Assembly (NCBI RefSeq): GCF_021018895.1
Contig: NC_079373.1
Location: 27,304,875-27,368,874 of the forward strand
Direction of reading: 5' to 3'
Origin: Seriola aureovittata
Lineage: Eukaryota > Chordata > Actinopteri > Carangiformes > Carangidae
Length of the DNA: 64,000 nt
The notes beneath the pieces are model-generated. The model searched no databases and was not told where the DNA came from. It saw only the letters and a list, made by a program, of their open reading frames with translations. Every line of letters begins with the position of its first letter. Positions within the stretch are counted from its first letter, which is position 1. A program made the translations under genes and the position numbers. Of the stretch, positions 48,862-55,490 are shown piece after piece.

Positions 48862-49017
48862 AGCAGCACCTGTCTGTCTGATATGAACACACTCATCCAT
48901 TCATCTCTCTCTCTCTCTCTCCCTCTGTGTGTGTGTGTGTGTGTGTTGCTCGTTCGCCCGCTCACCTGGCAGGACGCTGCAGGTCCACAGCAGCAGCAGA
49001 AGGTGGAGATAATCCAT
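11983..49017 (-). CDS. itga11: itga11: integrin alpha-11, collagen receptor alpha subunit (30 coding exons)
   Basis: The 30 exons listed separately join in frame with GT-AG introns to 1199 aa plus stop; human ITGA11 is about 1188 aa and also has 30 exons. Order: signal peptide ([16 protein letters not shown]), beta-propeller start, inserted I/VWA domain (about 165-352) with MIDAS residues D172-G-S-N-S176, T243 and D274, FG-GAP repeats with calcium loops at 491-499, 555-563 and 617-625, thigh and calf regions, transmembrane helix (about 1148-1172) and LGFFNR tail. An I domain containing GYYNRR is typical of the collagen-binding alpha-1/2/10/11 group. The family pairs with beta-1 at the plasma membrane of mesenchymal cells and binds fibrillar collagen. 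Assignment to alpha-11 rather than alpha-10 rests on close matches such as [13 protein letters not shown] and on adjacency to fem1b, as in human. Whether this is the a or b teleost paralog cannot be decided. Oddities: a Ser11 tract and an R-T-K tract encoded by microsatellites. Confidence 0.94.
12161..12188. repeat. (ATTC)n microsatellite, itga11 intron 29
   Basis: About seven tetranucleotide units. Confidence 0.85.
12508..12621 (-). CDS. itga11: itga11 exon 29 (transmembrane helix)
   Basis: Encodes [20 protein letters not shown] then [14 protein letters not shown], the single membrane-spanning helix, nearly identical to human ([20 protein letters not shown]). Donor gtaact. Confidence 0.97.
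12622..13839 (-). other. itga11 intron 28
   Basis: AT-rich, with a GAAGAA-rich stretch near 13315-13350 and no repeat array or extra exon recognised. Confidence 0.8.
13840..13935 (-). CDS. itga11: itga11 exon 28
   Basis: Encodes 32 residues, [20 protein letters not shown] then [12 protein letters not shown], the last extracellular segment before the membrane. Acceptor ctgtttcag, donor gtagac. Confidence 0.95.
14167..14277 (-). CDS. itga11: itga11 exon 27
   Basis: Encodes 37 residues, [20 protein letters not shown] then [22 protein letters not shown] is shared with human. The acceptor is (tg)n-tag, donor gtgagt. Confidence 0.94.
14281..14330. repeat. (CA)n microsatellite forming the exon 27 acceptor
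   Basis: On the gene strand a TG run of about 50 bases ends in TAG, directly at the exon 27 acceptor, replacing a normal polypyrimidine tract. Confidence 0.95.
14402..14485 (-). CDS. itga11: itga11 exon 26
   Basis: Encodes 28 residues, [20 protein letters not shown] then DLTQLSQL. Acceptor ctcaccag, donor gtaaga. Confidence 0.92.
14676..14789 (-). CDS. itga11: itga11 exon 25
   Basis: Encodes 38 residues, [20 protein letters not shown] then [23 protein letters not shown] is shared with human alpha-11. Acceptor gacgtgcag, donor gtaaca. Confidence 0.95.
14916..15207. repeat. TCTG array with CAGAGG/CAGAAG spacers, itga11 intron 24
   Basis: TCTG units, pure at first, then broken by repeated CAGAGG or CAGAAG to form about 18-22-base higher-order units. 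It takes up over half of intron 24 (14790-15255). Confidence 0.95.
15256..15373 (-). CDS. itga11: itga11 exon 24 (poly-serine tract)
   Basis: Encodes [13 protein letters not shown], eleven consecutive serines (974-984) and [16 protein letters not shown]. The serine run is encoded by a TCT/TCC tract and looks like a lineage-specific expansion. Acceptor cctgacag, donor gtaagt. Confidence 0.93.
15508..15591 (-). CDS. itga11: itga11 exon 23
   Basis: Encodes [20 protein letters not shown] then YQTDLLFTR, matching the human LRFHLKYEADVLFTR position. Acceptor gttaaccag, donor gtgact. Confidence 0.94.
15926..16129 (+). mobile_element. tRNA-derived SINE with target-site duplication (itga11 intron 22)
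   Basis: Begins GGCGTCGTGTAGCGTAGTGG, an RNA polymerase III A-box-like segment (about 15936-15955), with a perfect B box GGTTCGAATCC at 16000-16010, a non-tRNA body and an A-rich tail of over 25 bases. It is flanked by the 15-base direct repeat AAAAATTCTATTCTG (15911-15925 and 16130-16144), as expected for LINE-assisted insertion. The perfect duplication suggests a fairly recent insertion. Confidence 0.93.
16493..16569 (-). CDS. itga11: itga11 exon 22
   Basis: Encodes [20 protein letters not shown] then [17 protein letters not shown] closely follows the human FEFSKSIFLHH pattern. Acceptor cctccag, donor gtgagg. Confidence 0.95.
16673..17205. repeat. 10-bp GGTCTCTGAT minisatellite, itga11 intron 21
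   Basis: About 53 copies of GGTCTCTGAT with TTAGTCTCTG, AGGGTCTCTG and 9-base variants. The variants are interspersed rather than grouped, which suggests turnover by unequal exchange or conversion. Confidence 0.96.
17915..18030. repeat. ATT/AGT trinucleotide-rich tract
   Basis: Imperfect TTA and TAG repeats in intron 21. Confidence 0.85.
18320..18352. repeat. GTTAGCA short tandem repeat
   Basis: About five 7-base units in intron 21, 57 bases past the exon 21 donor. Confidence 0.85.
18409..18507 (-). CDS. itga11: itga11 exon 21
   Basis: Encodes 33 residues, [20 protein letters not shown] then [13 protein letters not shown]. Acceptor cccgcag, donor gtaggt. Confidence 0.93.
18779..18983 (-). 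CDS. itga11: itga11 exon 20
   Basis: Encodes [20 protein letters not shown] and [15 protein letters not shown], matching the GENAY region of mammalian alpha-11. Acceptor cctgaag, donor gtggag. Confidence 0.93.
19065..19150 (-). CDS. itga11: itga11 exon 19
   Basis: Encodes [20 protein letters not shown] then SRTDLMDV, a conserved disulfide-bearing segment. Donor gtgagt splits a Gln codon. Confidence 0.95.
19222..19590 (+). repeat. Dispersed repeat with three degenerate units (itga11 intron 18)
   Basis: Three units share GATTCATCCTCTGGGGAACA, 'catgaatgtct' and TTGAGATGTTTCAC blocks. Same family as 1228-1385. Confidence 0.75.
19626..19736 (-). CDS. itga11: itga11 exon 18
   Basis: Encodes 37 residues, [20 protein letters not shown] then [14 protein letters not shown], in the thigh/calf region. 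Acceptor ctgaacag, donor gtgagc. Confidence 0.94.
19774..19821. repeat. (TG)n microsatellite, itga11 intron 17
   Basis: About 48 bases of TG occupying half of the 99-base intron 17. Confidence 0.95.
19836..19975 (-). CDS. itga11: itga11 exon 17
   Basis: Encodes [20 protein letters not shown] and a Cys-containing segment [10 protein letters not shown]. The acceptor sits beside a GGA/TCC run, the donor gtcggg beside a CA tract. Confidence 0.92.
19976..22620 (-). other. itga11 intron 16
   Basis: A 2.6-kb intron with a GT tract (21350-21380), an 18-base G run (about 21447-21464) and a possible foldback at 22036-22116 where AAAATCACCAAAAAAG faces its complement. No exon recognised between exons 17 and 16. 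Confidence 0.7.
19979..20042. repeat. GGA-rich tract at the exon 17 acceptor
   Basis: On the gene strand it is a TCC/CTT pyrimidine run that serves as the polypyrimidine tract of exon 17. Confidence 0.9.
22621..22787 (-). CDS. itga11: itga11 exon 16 (thigh start, R-T-K tract)
   Basis: Encodes [20 protein letters not shown] and ends in [11 protein letters not shown], a tract encoded by a microsatellite-like run on the exon's 3' edge. The corresponding human segment is not repetitive. Donor gtaggt. Confidence 0.92.
22955..23085 (-). CDS. itga11: itga11 exon 15 (calcium loop 3)
   Basis: Encodes [20 protein letters not shown] then [14 protein letters not shown]. Calcium loop at 617-625 closes the propeller. 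Acceptor tctctgcag, donor gtccga. Confidence 0.96.
23183..23386 (-). CDS. itga11: itga11 exon 14 (calcium loop 2)
   Basis: Encodes 68 residues including [20 protein letters not shown] and a [11 protein letters not shown] blade end. Calcium loop at 555-563. The acceptor follows a long C run (gene strand). Donor gtgacg. Confidence 0.96.
23440..23640 (+). repeat. Dispersed repeat with AGGTCAAAGGTCA motifs (itga11 intron 13)
   Basis: Matches the unit seen at 46891-47185 and 62375-62745 (ATATCTCAGTAAC, TTTGGCACAAACATTCACTT, ACTCAAGGATGAAG). It contains two perfect direct repeats of AGGTCA spaced by one base, at 23462-23474 and 23589-23601. Confidence 0.8.
23714..23857 (-). CDS. itga11: itga11 exon 13 (calcium loop 1)
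   Basis: Encodes [20 protein letters not shown] then [20 protein letters not shown] (491-499) is a canonical integrin calcium-binding loop. Acceptor tcctccag, donor gtgaat. Confidence 0.96.
23920..24295 (+). repeat. LTR-like dispersed repeat, copy 1 (itga11 intron 12)
   Basis: Shares ACTTCCTGT, CCCGCCCTGATGTG and TTACACCTGTGT blocks with 42395-42565 and 55800-56235, all in plus orientation. It has a TATTTAAG box, a T-rich stretch and AATAAA, in the order expected for a promoter and terminator, so a solo LTR is possible. No coding part was found. Confidence 0.5.
24766..24800. repeat. (GT)n microsatellite at the exon 12 donor
   Basis: On the gene strand this is a CA run starting two bases inside intron 12. 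Confidence 0.95.
24803..24951 (-). CDS. itga11: itga11 exon 12
   Basis: Encodes an FG-GAP blade with [20 protein letters not shown]. The donor gtcaca begins a CA tract that runs into the intron at once. Confidence 0.96.
25904..26048 (-). CDS. itga11: itga11 exon 11
   Basis: Encodes [20 protein letters not shown] and [12 protein letters not shown], one of the strongest matches to mammalian alpha-11. Acceptor tcctgcag, donor gtaaaa. Confidence 0.97.
27241..27338. repeat. (GT)n microsatellite, itga11 intron 10
   Basis: About 98 bases of GT, nearly pure after an interrupted start. Confidence 0.95.
27951..28021 (-). CDS. itga11: itga11 exon 10
   Basis: Encodes [20 protein letters not shown] then HLVK, the link from the I domain back to the propeller. 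Acceptor gtttcacag, donor gtgagt. Confidence 0.94.
28198..28550 (+). repeat. 354-bp-class dispersed repeat, copy A (itga11 intron 9)
   Basis: Close match, in opposite orientation, to 49561-49914. It contains a near-perfect foldback (28371-28413) of CCAATCAGAAGAGAGGCTC against its complement, kept in both copies. A frame of about 90 codons is open in both, but it resembles no known protein. Confidence 0.85.
28840..29005 (-). CDS. itga11: itga11 exon 9 (I domain, helix C)
   Basis: Encodes [20 protein letters not shown] and [26 protein letters not shown] is the helix-C signature of collagen-binding integrins. The donor is the weak form GAAG|gtctgc, but the phase to exon 10 confirms it. Confidence 0.94.
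29213..29357 (-). CDS. itga11: itga11 exon 8 (I domain, MIDAS DGES)
   Basis: Encodes [20 protein letters not shown] with MIDAS aspartate D274. Acceptor tctctcag, donor gtgagt. Confidence 0.96.
29450..29598 (-). CDS. itga11: itga11 exon 7 (I domain)
   Basis: Encodes [20 protein letters not shown] and on to [15 protein letters not shown], including the MIDAS threonine T243. Acceptor gacgcag, donor gtacga. Confidence 0.96.
29599..30946 (-). other. itga11 intron 6
   Basis: Contains a cluster of GTTATCTC/GAGATAAC inverted motifs at 29975-30130, including a perfect 16-base palindrome at 30058-30073, probably from a small DNA-transposon-like element. No coding exon was seen. Confidence 0.6.
30947..31074 (-). 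CDS. itga11: itga11 exon 6 (I domain, MIDAS DGSNS)
   Basis: Encodes [20 protein letters not shown] and the first I-domain helix through IGPGQTQ. The MIDAS triad D172, S174, S176 is intact. Donor gtcggt; another GT 11 bases earlier would break the frame. Confidence 0.96.
31096..33952. repeat. GATG/GATGAACA minisatellite filling itga11 intron 5
   Basis: About 2.86 kb built from GATG units mixed with GAACA, GTATA and GACA variants. In places it forms higher-order units of about 24 and 48 bases (GGATGAACAGATGGATGTAT repeated, especially 33430-33870). It occupies nearly all of intron 5 (31075-33956). Very long open frames arise on both strands only because the repeat lacks stop codons. Confidence 0.97.
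33957..34071 (-). CDS. itga11: itga11 exon 5
   Basis: Encodes [20 protein letters not shown] and [18 protein letters not shown], the segment just before the I domain. The donor gtaatc lies right at the edge of the 2.9-kb GATG minisatellite that fills intron 5. Confidence 0.95.
34275..34366 (-). CDS. itga11: itga11 exon 4
   Basis: Encodes [20 protein letters not shown] followed by [10 protein letters not shown], nearly identical in pattern to human ITGA11. Acceptor gttttcag, donor gtgagt. Confidence 0.96.
34741..34850 (-). CDS. itga11: itga11 exon 3
   Basis: Encodes [20 protein letters not shown] and a Cys-containing turn, an FG-GAP propeller blade. Acceptor actccag, donor gtgagc. Confidence 0.95.
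36848..36887. repeat. (CA)n microsatellite, itga11 intron 2
   Basis: About 20 uninterrupted CA units. Confidence 0.95.
37620..38400. repeat. TCATCTCA/TTATCTCA-rich degenerate array, itga11 intron 2
   Basis: Dense imperfect copies of TCATCTCA, TTATCTCA and TTCATTTC, with larger duplicated blocks (a CTTCTATCTCAT block near 37770 and 38095). Confidence 0.85.
39035..39395. repeat. Degenerate ACTGGTTTCT repeat beside itga11 exon 2
   Basis: At least eight near-copies of ACTGGTTTCT (about 39039 to 39386) at irregular spacing of 27-80 bases, with a partly shared CAGTACAGAC context. It looks like an old, eroded minisatellite. Confidence 0.6.
39468..39579 (-). CDS. itga11: itga11 exon 2
   Basis: Encodes the mature N-terminus and first propeller strand: [20 protein letters not shown] then GYTVQQH. 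Acceptor tgttccag, donor gtgaga. It starts and ends inside codons and joins exons 1 and 3 in frame. Confidence 0.93.
40690..40726. repeat. (CA)n microsatellite, itga11 intron 1
   Basis: About 18 CA units followed by GTTA-rich sequence to about 40935. Confidence 0.9.
41915..43530. repeat. TCTCATCT-rich degenerate region, itga11 intron 1
   Basis: Scattered TCTCATCT, TCTAATCT and TTTCATCT elements over 1.6 kb, much more eroded than 37620-38400 but clearly the same motif family. Confidence 0.65.
42395..42565 (+). repeat. LTR-like dispersed repeat, copy 2 (itga11 intron 1)
   Basis: Fragment with ACTTCCTGTCTTTGTTTTGC, then CCCGCCCTAATGGTTACACC; same block order as 23920-24295. It sits inside the TCTCAT-rich region. 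Confidence 0.5.
45296..46110 (+). mobile_element. Degenerate LINE 3' end (L2/Rex1-like reverse transcriptase remnant)
   Basis: Broken frames carry the end of a non-LTR reverse transcriptase ORF: a 'DFKSWMS' segment, '[20 protein letters not shown]', 'LASLHWLP', '[16 protein letters not shown]' and 'APSYIS'. It ends in GCACTATATAAATAAAGTTA, the usual tail of this clade. Stops and frameshifts make it inactive. It lies antisense in itga11 intron 1. Confidence 0.8.
46891..47185 (+). repeat. Dispersed repeat with AGGTCA motifs (itga11 intron 1)
   Basis: Same family as 23440-23640. It holds overlapping near-perfect DR1-type sites (AGGTCAAAGGCCA at 47012-47024, AGGCCAAAGGTCA at 47019-47031). Confidence 0.75.
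47617..48105. repeat. 27-bp A-rich tandem array, itga11 intron 1
   Basis: About 18 units of the type CCAGAGTTTTCAAAATAAAA followed by CACAACC, with 'gtctt', 'gtttcc' and 'gtttgc' variants in mixed order. Each unit carries AATAAA on the plus strand. Confidence 0.95.
48829..48868. repeat. (ATC)n and (CAG)n runs, itga11 intron 1
   Basis: Seven or eight ATC units directly followed by six CAG units, about 100 bases past the exon 1 donor. Confidence 0.9.
48966..49017 (-). CDS. itga11: itga11 exon 1 (signal peptide)
   Basis: Starts at ATG 49017-49015 and encodes [17 protein letters not shown] plus one base, with donor gtgagc. The leucine-rich core is a classic secretory signal, which fixes the start. 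The upstream 5' UTR sequence is CA-rich and no promoter motif is clear. Confidence 0.9.
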
Positions 49018-49197
49018 GAGTGTGTGTGGAGAAGAGGTAGAGAGACAGACGGACAGAGTGTGTGTGAGTGTGTGTTTGTGTTGTTGGAGGGCTGATTCTG
49101 AAACTCTGCTGCTCTGATGTGTGAAGGAGAGAGGAGGAGGAGGAGGAGGAGGAGGAGCGTGATGAACACACCTCCTCCTGCCCCATGTGTCTCCTTC

Positions 49198-49198
49198 A

Positions 49199-49266
<68 letters not shown>
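49198..49266. repeat. (CA)n microsatellite upstream of itga11
   Basis: About 69 bases of CA with one GA interruption, roughly 180 bases upstream of the itga11 ATG, inside the likely 5' UTR or promoter. An AGG run lies at 49130-49155. Confidence 0.95.
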
Positions 49267-49269
<3 letters not shown>

Positions 49270-49560
49270 TCTCTGGCTTTTAAAGAGCTTTTAACTTCAC
49301 CTTCCCTTTTCAAAACAGGAGCTTTAATGTGGCGATCAGAGCACAAACAGGAAATGCCTCCATTTGTGTCTGTGATCGCAGCGAAGACCAGATGTGAACA
49401 TCTGTCCAATAACCTTGAGGAGAAGTTACTGAGGAATGCGGGATTCCTGAGTAACAGGTAGCCGGTTGTAAATACTTTAAAACACAGTGTAAATACAGTT
49501 AGAACAGAAGCTCAGGATCTGATCTTCATGTTGAAGTTCAACCCAGTTTAACTTTTGACT

Positions 49561-49914
49561 TTAAAGCTCCACATTTTCTTCTTCTGTGTTTTATTTGAAG
49601 TTTTGATCCATTAGAAGATATAAAAACCATCTCAGTGTAGTTTTACATCTCCTCTCTCAGGCTTCTCTCTGGAGCTCTAGTAACAACAGGTCGGTGAGCC
49701 AATCAGAAGAGAGGAGGCTCTGAGCCTCTTTTCTGATTGGCTGACTGTTTTCTGAGTGATCCAATAAAAATAAAGCAGATTTCAGGTACAAACACTCAGA
49801 GAAACCAAATCCTGCAAGGTTTGGATGGTGGGTCCAGGTGGGCGGGGCTTGGTGACTGCTTTGTTGTGACATCACAAAGTTCCAGAAGTCCTGATGGCTG
49901 GTTTTAAGGCTCAG
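49561..49914 (-). repeat. 354-bp-class dispersed repeat, copy B (upstream of itga11)
   Basis: Reverse-complement copy of 28198-28550 with few differences by eye, about 540 bases upstream of the itga11 ATG. The central foldback is retained. Confidence 0.85.
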
Positions 49915-50711
49915 GGGCCGGTTGCACAAAACACCTTTGATTTTAAGAAAGTTTAAGAAAGATAATTAGAAAACATTTACTACTTAAGGAGAAGACTCAA
50001 GGGTGTTAACTGTTTTTATATTAAGGAAACCTTAGATTATTATTCTGTCAAAGCTCTGTGATTAAAGACAGTAACATTATCGAAAAGACTTTCATTTTAT
50101 CTCATGGATTCTTTTCAAATCTTTCATTTTCATTACTGAAACTGTGTTTTGAGTTTAACTCATTATACTGATGAAACAGAAGATCAGAGGGGATAAGCCT
50201 GATATAACTTAAATAAATGAAAATGAAAAACTGGGCAACTTTAATGACCATTGAGTGACATTTTGTCCAATCAGGCAACAGAAGTTGTGTTAATCAGAGC
50301 GCTGGTAAACTTGTGAAGACTAACATTGCGCTGTCGTTGCCAAATTTATCTAAAATTGACCCGTAGTTGCAGATTGATTCGTTTTCTCATCATCAGAATC
50401 TGTAGCTTTTACCTGCCACAACCACTGACAGTCAGTGTCCTTCATACACTTAAGTTTGTTCAGATCAAACAACATAAGTGAGCTTTACAGGAGCTAGTAG
50501 TTAGTTGTTATTGTTTCCAGTGTTTATGCTAAGCTAAGCTAAGCTAACCAGCTGCTGACTGTAGCTTCATATTTCCTTGGATCAATCAGAACATCTGAGT
50601 CTCAGAGAGAAAGCACTTTCAGTAAATGGCTAATCTAGTGAGAACCGGCCTCTTGTCCCCAGACTGTAAGTGTGTCAACGCATGTTTGTTTCCACAATGT
50701 CATTAATACAC

Positions 50712-50743
<32 letters not shown>

Positions 50744-50957
50744 GTTCCCTCCCCATCAATAAAAAGATACTGGCGTGCTGCGAGCTGGACGGCGGCAGGC
50801 TGCTGTCACTCTGCTGGAAATAACAAGTGGAAACTCAGAGTCAAAGCAGCTGAGTTAAAGTGAAACAGACGGTAAAACAGCCTGTAAATCAGCCTGAGGG
50901 TCAGTCAGTGAACACAACGCCCCGTTGCTGCCCAACACATGTACTGTACAGGCAGAC

Positions 50958-51017
50958 AGGGGGACAGGGGGACAGACAGAGGGACAGGGGGACAGACAGA
51001 GGGACAGGGGGACAGGT
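50958..51017. repeat. GGGACAGGGGGACAGACAGA short array
   Basis: About three units of 20 bases. Confidence 0.85.
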
Positions 51018-52995
51018 GGGACATGACCTGGACCAACACATGATTTTTCTTCATTGTTTTTTCACAAAAAGAGAAAATTACACCAAAGCTTTTAATCTGA
51101 AAGGATTAAAATCTTCCTGTGAATAACAGACCTAATATGATGATGTCACATGCAGATGTTTGTGCACATGTGCATCTTTATTGAGACTGATGGACACAGA
51201 ACTAATCCTAACCCTATGGCTTTATACACTGATGCAAAGGGCGGATATCCACATCTCTGCCTTCGTGAAGCTTCAGTCTCGACCAACAGAATGAGATGAG
51301 ACGAGATAAAATGAGATGAGAAAAGTTAAGATGAGATAAAATAGAGATAAAATGAGATAAGATTGAGATGAGATGAACCTTTATTGATCCCCTGTAGAGG
51401 AAATTCAAATTCGACACAGCAGCACACGTGAAAATTAAAAAAATTAAATAAAAATAGAAGCAGAATCTAAAATGAATAAGATAAAGATAAAAAGATAAAC
51501 ATACAATGTAAAAACACGTCCTTATACTATCATATATGACAACTATACATATATGTGTGTGTATATATATATAACTGCAGGAATCTGTTGTCGTCTCTGT
51601 GGTTCACAAAGAAAATACTGCAACACAAAAACAATCAAGAAGAGGTTTTCAAACCAGCAGTAAATCTGTGGCGAAAACCACGACAGTAAATCTGCTACAA
51701 GGTCTTTTCACATAAAGTCCAACTGCTGCTTTAACAGTTGTTTAAAGTGACTGAGGTCCTCACAACACTGGCGTTTCATTTCAAACTCTGCAATCTGACC
51801 TGATTGGACAGATTTCAGATAGTTTTCAGTGAGTCTGGAGTCTGTCTGGAAAAGATTAAAGATTTAACCACTTAAACAAAATGATGTTTTATAAAAGAAA
51901 TCTCCATTAAACACGTGTGATTGTAAATGTACAGGAAATGTAGACGATTTAAATTCATGGCAGAGCTCAGAGTCGTCCCTGACAACAGAGCGACAAACAT
52001 CACAAACATCACAAACATCACAAACATCACAAACATCGCAGTCCAGAGAATAAACTGCTCTGAGATCATTTCAACCACAGAGCAAATACCCAGCCGGAGA
52101 CGGAGAACGCTGCTGTAATGAAAGTCTCTTTCATTTCCTGAATCTCAAATGTTGGAAAAGAAACGACACGTTGGACACAAACACAGAGAAAACAACAACT
52201 GTGGAGAATCAACGTCTCGCAGCTCTTTGACTTACATCACCCTGGCTGCTCAGACCCAGGATCAGTTTGTTTCCTTTATTAATCACAGTGAAGAATCACT
52301 GAGAAGTTAGTGAGAGTTACAGATGTATATAAACACCTGCTGCCACTCACCTGCCAGATACAGATGTTCATATACACCTTGTTTTCTAAAGGGTGGGGCT
52401 TAAGATTTCCCTTAAAGTCTGAGTTAAGGTTTCCTGAAATACAAACATTTGCCTGAAGACTTCTCAAAGTTTCCTTCAAATATTCACTTAAATATTGAAG
52501 GTTTTCTCCTTATCTTAGTCTTATACTTAAGGAATCACTTAAAGTCAGTTAAACACAAAACACCTGAGTGACCGAACTGAGGATGAAACTGAAGTTCCTG
52601 TGACTGTGAGTTCAGTCCTGCTTCATTATTCCATGAGCATGACGTGACTTCTGTCTCTCCTGAGACCAGAGAGAAATGCTCATGAATCCGGCTCCGGAGA
52701 CGGAGCAGCACTCAGATCAGATAGAGACAGAAACTTCAAATCACCTTTAGAACAACTCAAACACGAGTGTGCAACTTTCTGTGTTGAAGTTTTCTTTCGT
52801 TATTATGGTTTTACGGCTCTTACGTATAAAATCAGGAAAAATTCAAGGTTTGTTTTTGTTCTTTTTTAGTTTAATGAGCTGTTAACCTCTAAGATACTGT
52901 ACAGAGGCTTTAACGAGTGACATGTATAATCAGCTGATTCTGAATCTGTGCAGCACGTGGTGAAACTTCTACAGTTGTATCAGCAAAAACACAAA

Positions 52996-54144
52996 GGGTT
53001 CTGGGTTCTGGGTTCTTGGTTCTGGGTTCCTGGTTCGGGGTTCTGGGTTCTGGGTTCTGGGTTCTTGGTTCTGGGTTCATGGTTCTTGGTTCTGGGTTCT
53101 TGGTTCTTGGTTCTGGGTTCTTGGTTCTGGGTTCCGGGTTCCGGGTTCCGGGTTCCGGGTTCCGGGTTCCGGGTTCTGGGTTCCTGGTTCTGGGTTCTGG
53201 GTTCTTGTTTCTGGGTTCCTGGTTCTGGGTTCTGGGTTCTTGGTTCTTGGTTCTGGGTTCTGGGTTCTTGGTTCTGGGTTCATGGTTCTTGGTTCTGGGT
53301 TCTGGGTTCTTGGTTCTGGGTTATTGGGTCTTGGTTCTGGGTTCTTGGTTCTGGGTTCTGGGTTCTGGGTTCTTGGTTCTTGGTTCTGGGTTCTGGGTTC
53401 TGGGTTCTTGGTTCTGGGTTCTTGGTTCTGGGTTCTGGGTTCTGGGTTCTTGGTTCTTGGTTCTGGGTTCTGGGTTCTGGGTTCTTGGTTCTGGGTTCTT
53501 GGTTCTTGGTTCTGGGTTCCGGGTTCCGGGTTCCGGTTCCGGGTTCTTGGTTCTGGGTTCTGGGTTCCGGGTTCCGGGTTCCGGGTTCCTGGTTCTTGGT
53601 TCTGGGTTCCTGGTTCTGGGTTCTGGGTTCTTGGTTCTTGGTTCTTGGTTCTGGGTTCTGGGTTCTGAGTTCTGGGTTCTTGGTTCTTGGTTCTGGGTTC
53701 TTGGTTCTTGGTTCTGGGTTCTGGGTTCTTGGTTCTTGGTTCTGGGTTCTGGGTTCTTGGTTCTGGGTTCTGGGTTCTGGGTTCTGGGTTCTTGGTTCTT
53801 GGTTCTGGGTTCTTGGTTCTGGGTTCTGGGTTCTTGGTTCTTGGTTCTTGGTTCTGGGTTCCTGGTTCTGGGTTCTGGGTTCTTGGTTCTTGGTTCTGGG
53901 TTCTGGGTTCTTGGTTCTGGGTTCATGGTTCTTGGTTCTGGGTTCTGGGTTCTTGGTTCTGGGTTCATGGTTCTTGGTTCTGGGTTCTGGGTTCTTGGTT
54001 CTGGGTTATTGGTTCTTGGTTCTGGGTTCTGGGTTCTTGGTTCTGGGTTCATGGTTCTTGGTTCTGGGTTCTGGGTTCTTGGTTCTGGGTTATTGGGTCT
54101 TGGTTCTGGGATCTTGGTTCTGGGTTCTGGGTTCTGGGTTCTGG
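52996..54144. repeat. GGGTTCT/TGGTTCT minisatellite (1.15 kb)
   Basis: About 160 seven-base units, GGGTTCT or TGGTTCT, with CGGGTTC and ATGGTTC variants. It starts and ends abruptly. Unit order forms longer repeats of about 35-70 bases. Both strands are open for hundreds of codons because the unit lacks stops. The plus strand is G-rich and evenly spaced. Confidence 0.97.
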
Positions 54145-54623
54145 CCCTTCCAGTCGAGGAAGTGTGAGTCCACACTGTGACGTGAGCAGCTGAGTATCGT
54201 TAATGTATTTTCTGGTTTACAAACCGGGTTTTGTGCAGAAGCTCAGAGAGACAAAGATTTTTTTATTCTGCAAAGGTGGAAAAAATTCACCTGCCAAAAC
54301 CCTGAGAAGCTTTTTCTTTTACAGCCTCTTGTGGCTGAAATGAGTTTTATAAAAAACTGACAAACAAATAAATAATTTCTCTTTCCTTCCGTAGATGAGA
54401 TGTGAATCATGACATTTACTTCCTCCATCATCTGTCTGTTTGTAAAGTGACGTCTCAGTGAAACAGCTGGTTTGTCGTTTATCACAGATTCATTGTGTGG
54501 AGCTGAAGAAATGATGCTGCATGAAAACTTCAACATTAATAACAGTCTACTTCCTGCTGGTCGAGGTTTTTAAGACATCTCTGCTTTTATTCTGACAGGG
54601 AACTTTGAACCCCTCTTCCTGTC

Positions 54624-54657
<34 letters not shown>

Positions 54658-55490
54658 CTCTGAGTCGGTGTCTCCACCTGCTGTTCTTCTTTGTGGTGGT
54701 TGTGGAGAGATGAATCATGTTTTACTGGAACATTAAACGTCTGTGTTAGATATATTATTATGGGCTGTCGCTCAGCTGATCGACCCCAGCACCTCCGGTC
54801 ACATGACTGAACTCCACGTTCTCCTGATAGAAACAAATTAGAGTCAAAATGATTTTGATCTTATAAAGTGATGTTCACAAATAAATTCCAGTGTTTGAAG
54901 TTGTAAATCAAACTTTGTAAACCTGTAAAATAAATCTGCAGGAGAAATGCAAGTTTGCGTATGTGAAACAATTGCACTTGTGTTGAAGAGATTTGTATTT
55001 GTTGACAGTCTGAATCAAAACTCCACAAACGATCAATGTTAAAGAAAAACACTGTAAAAGAAGAAATGGATTTGTCAACATCTGTGTCGTGATACAGAGA
55101 AGAAAACAGTAAAACTCTGGTCGAAAGTTCCCACAGTGACACTGAAGTGACAAGGATCAAACTTTGTCCTTGTCAGTGTCTCACACTGTTGCTCACTGAG
55201 TTTTAGTTTTCTGCTCTTTGTCTCTGAACACAGACGTCCACAAGCTTTTCTTCTTTCTCTGTGTCTCTGTTGAACCTCACCACTGATCATTAGTTCAGTT
55301 TTATTCACACAGTCTCAACAAACACAAATCTCTTTGTCACAAGCACAATATTCTTTCACATGCACAAACTTGAATTTTTCATGCAGATTTATTTTCCAGG
55401 TTTACAAAGTTTGATTTACAACTACAAATATTGGAATTATTTATAAACATTACTTTATAAGCTCAAAATGATTTTGAGCCTAATTTGAAC

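Larger units (their letters stand above)
39580..48965 (-). other. itga11 intron 1 (9.4 kb)
   Basis: Largest intron. It contains, from high to low coordinate, a 27-bp A-rich repeat array, a dispersed repeat with nuclear-receptor-like sites, an L2/Rex-like LINE remnant, a long TCTCAT-rich stretch, an LTR-like repeat and a CA tract. Introns this long near the start often hold enhancers, but none can be shown from one sequence. Confidence 0.85.
49915..55490. other. Spacer upstream of itga11
   Basis: No gene recognised. Besides the arrays listed separately it has a CA tract (50709-50744), a GACAGAGGGACAGGGG array (50958-51017), five ACAAACATC units (about 51995-52035) and a TC tract (54623-54658). 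Confidence 0.6.

Noticed and set aside
11983..49017. Naming the integrin itga10 or itga1/itga2
   Set aside because: They share the I domain and GYYNRR, but several segments match alpha-11 best and fem1b is the next gene, as at human ITGA11. The a/b paralog is left open.
52948..54193. Open frames of up to 410 codons (LVLGSWF-type and NPEPRTQ-type) on both strands
   Set aside because: By-products of a seven-base repeat without stop codons; no start context, domain or non-repeat sequence.
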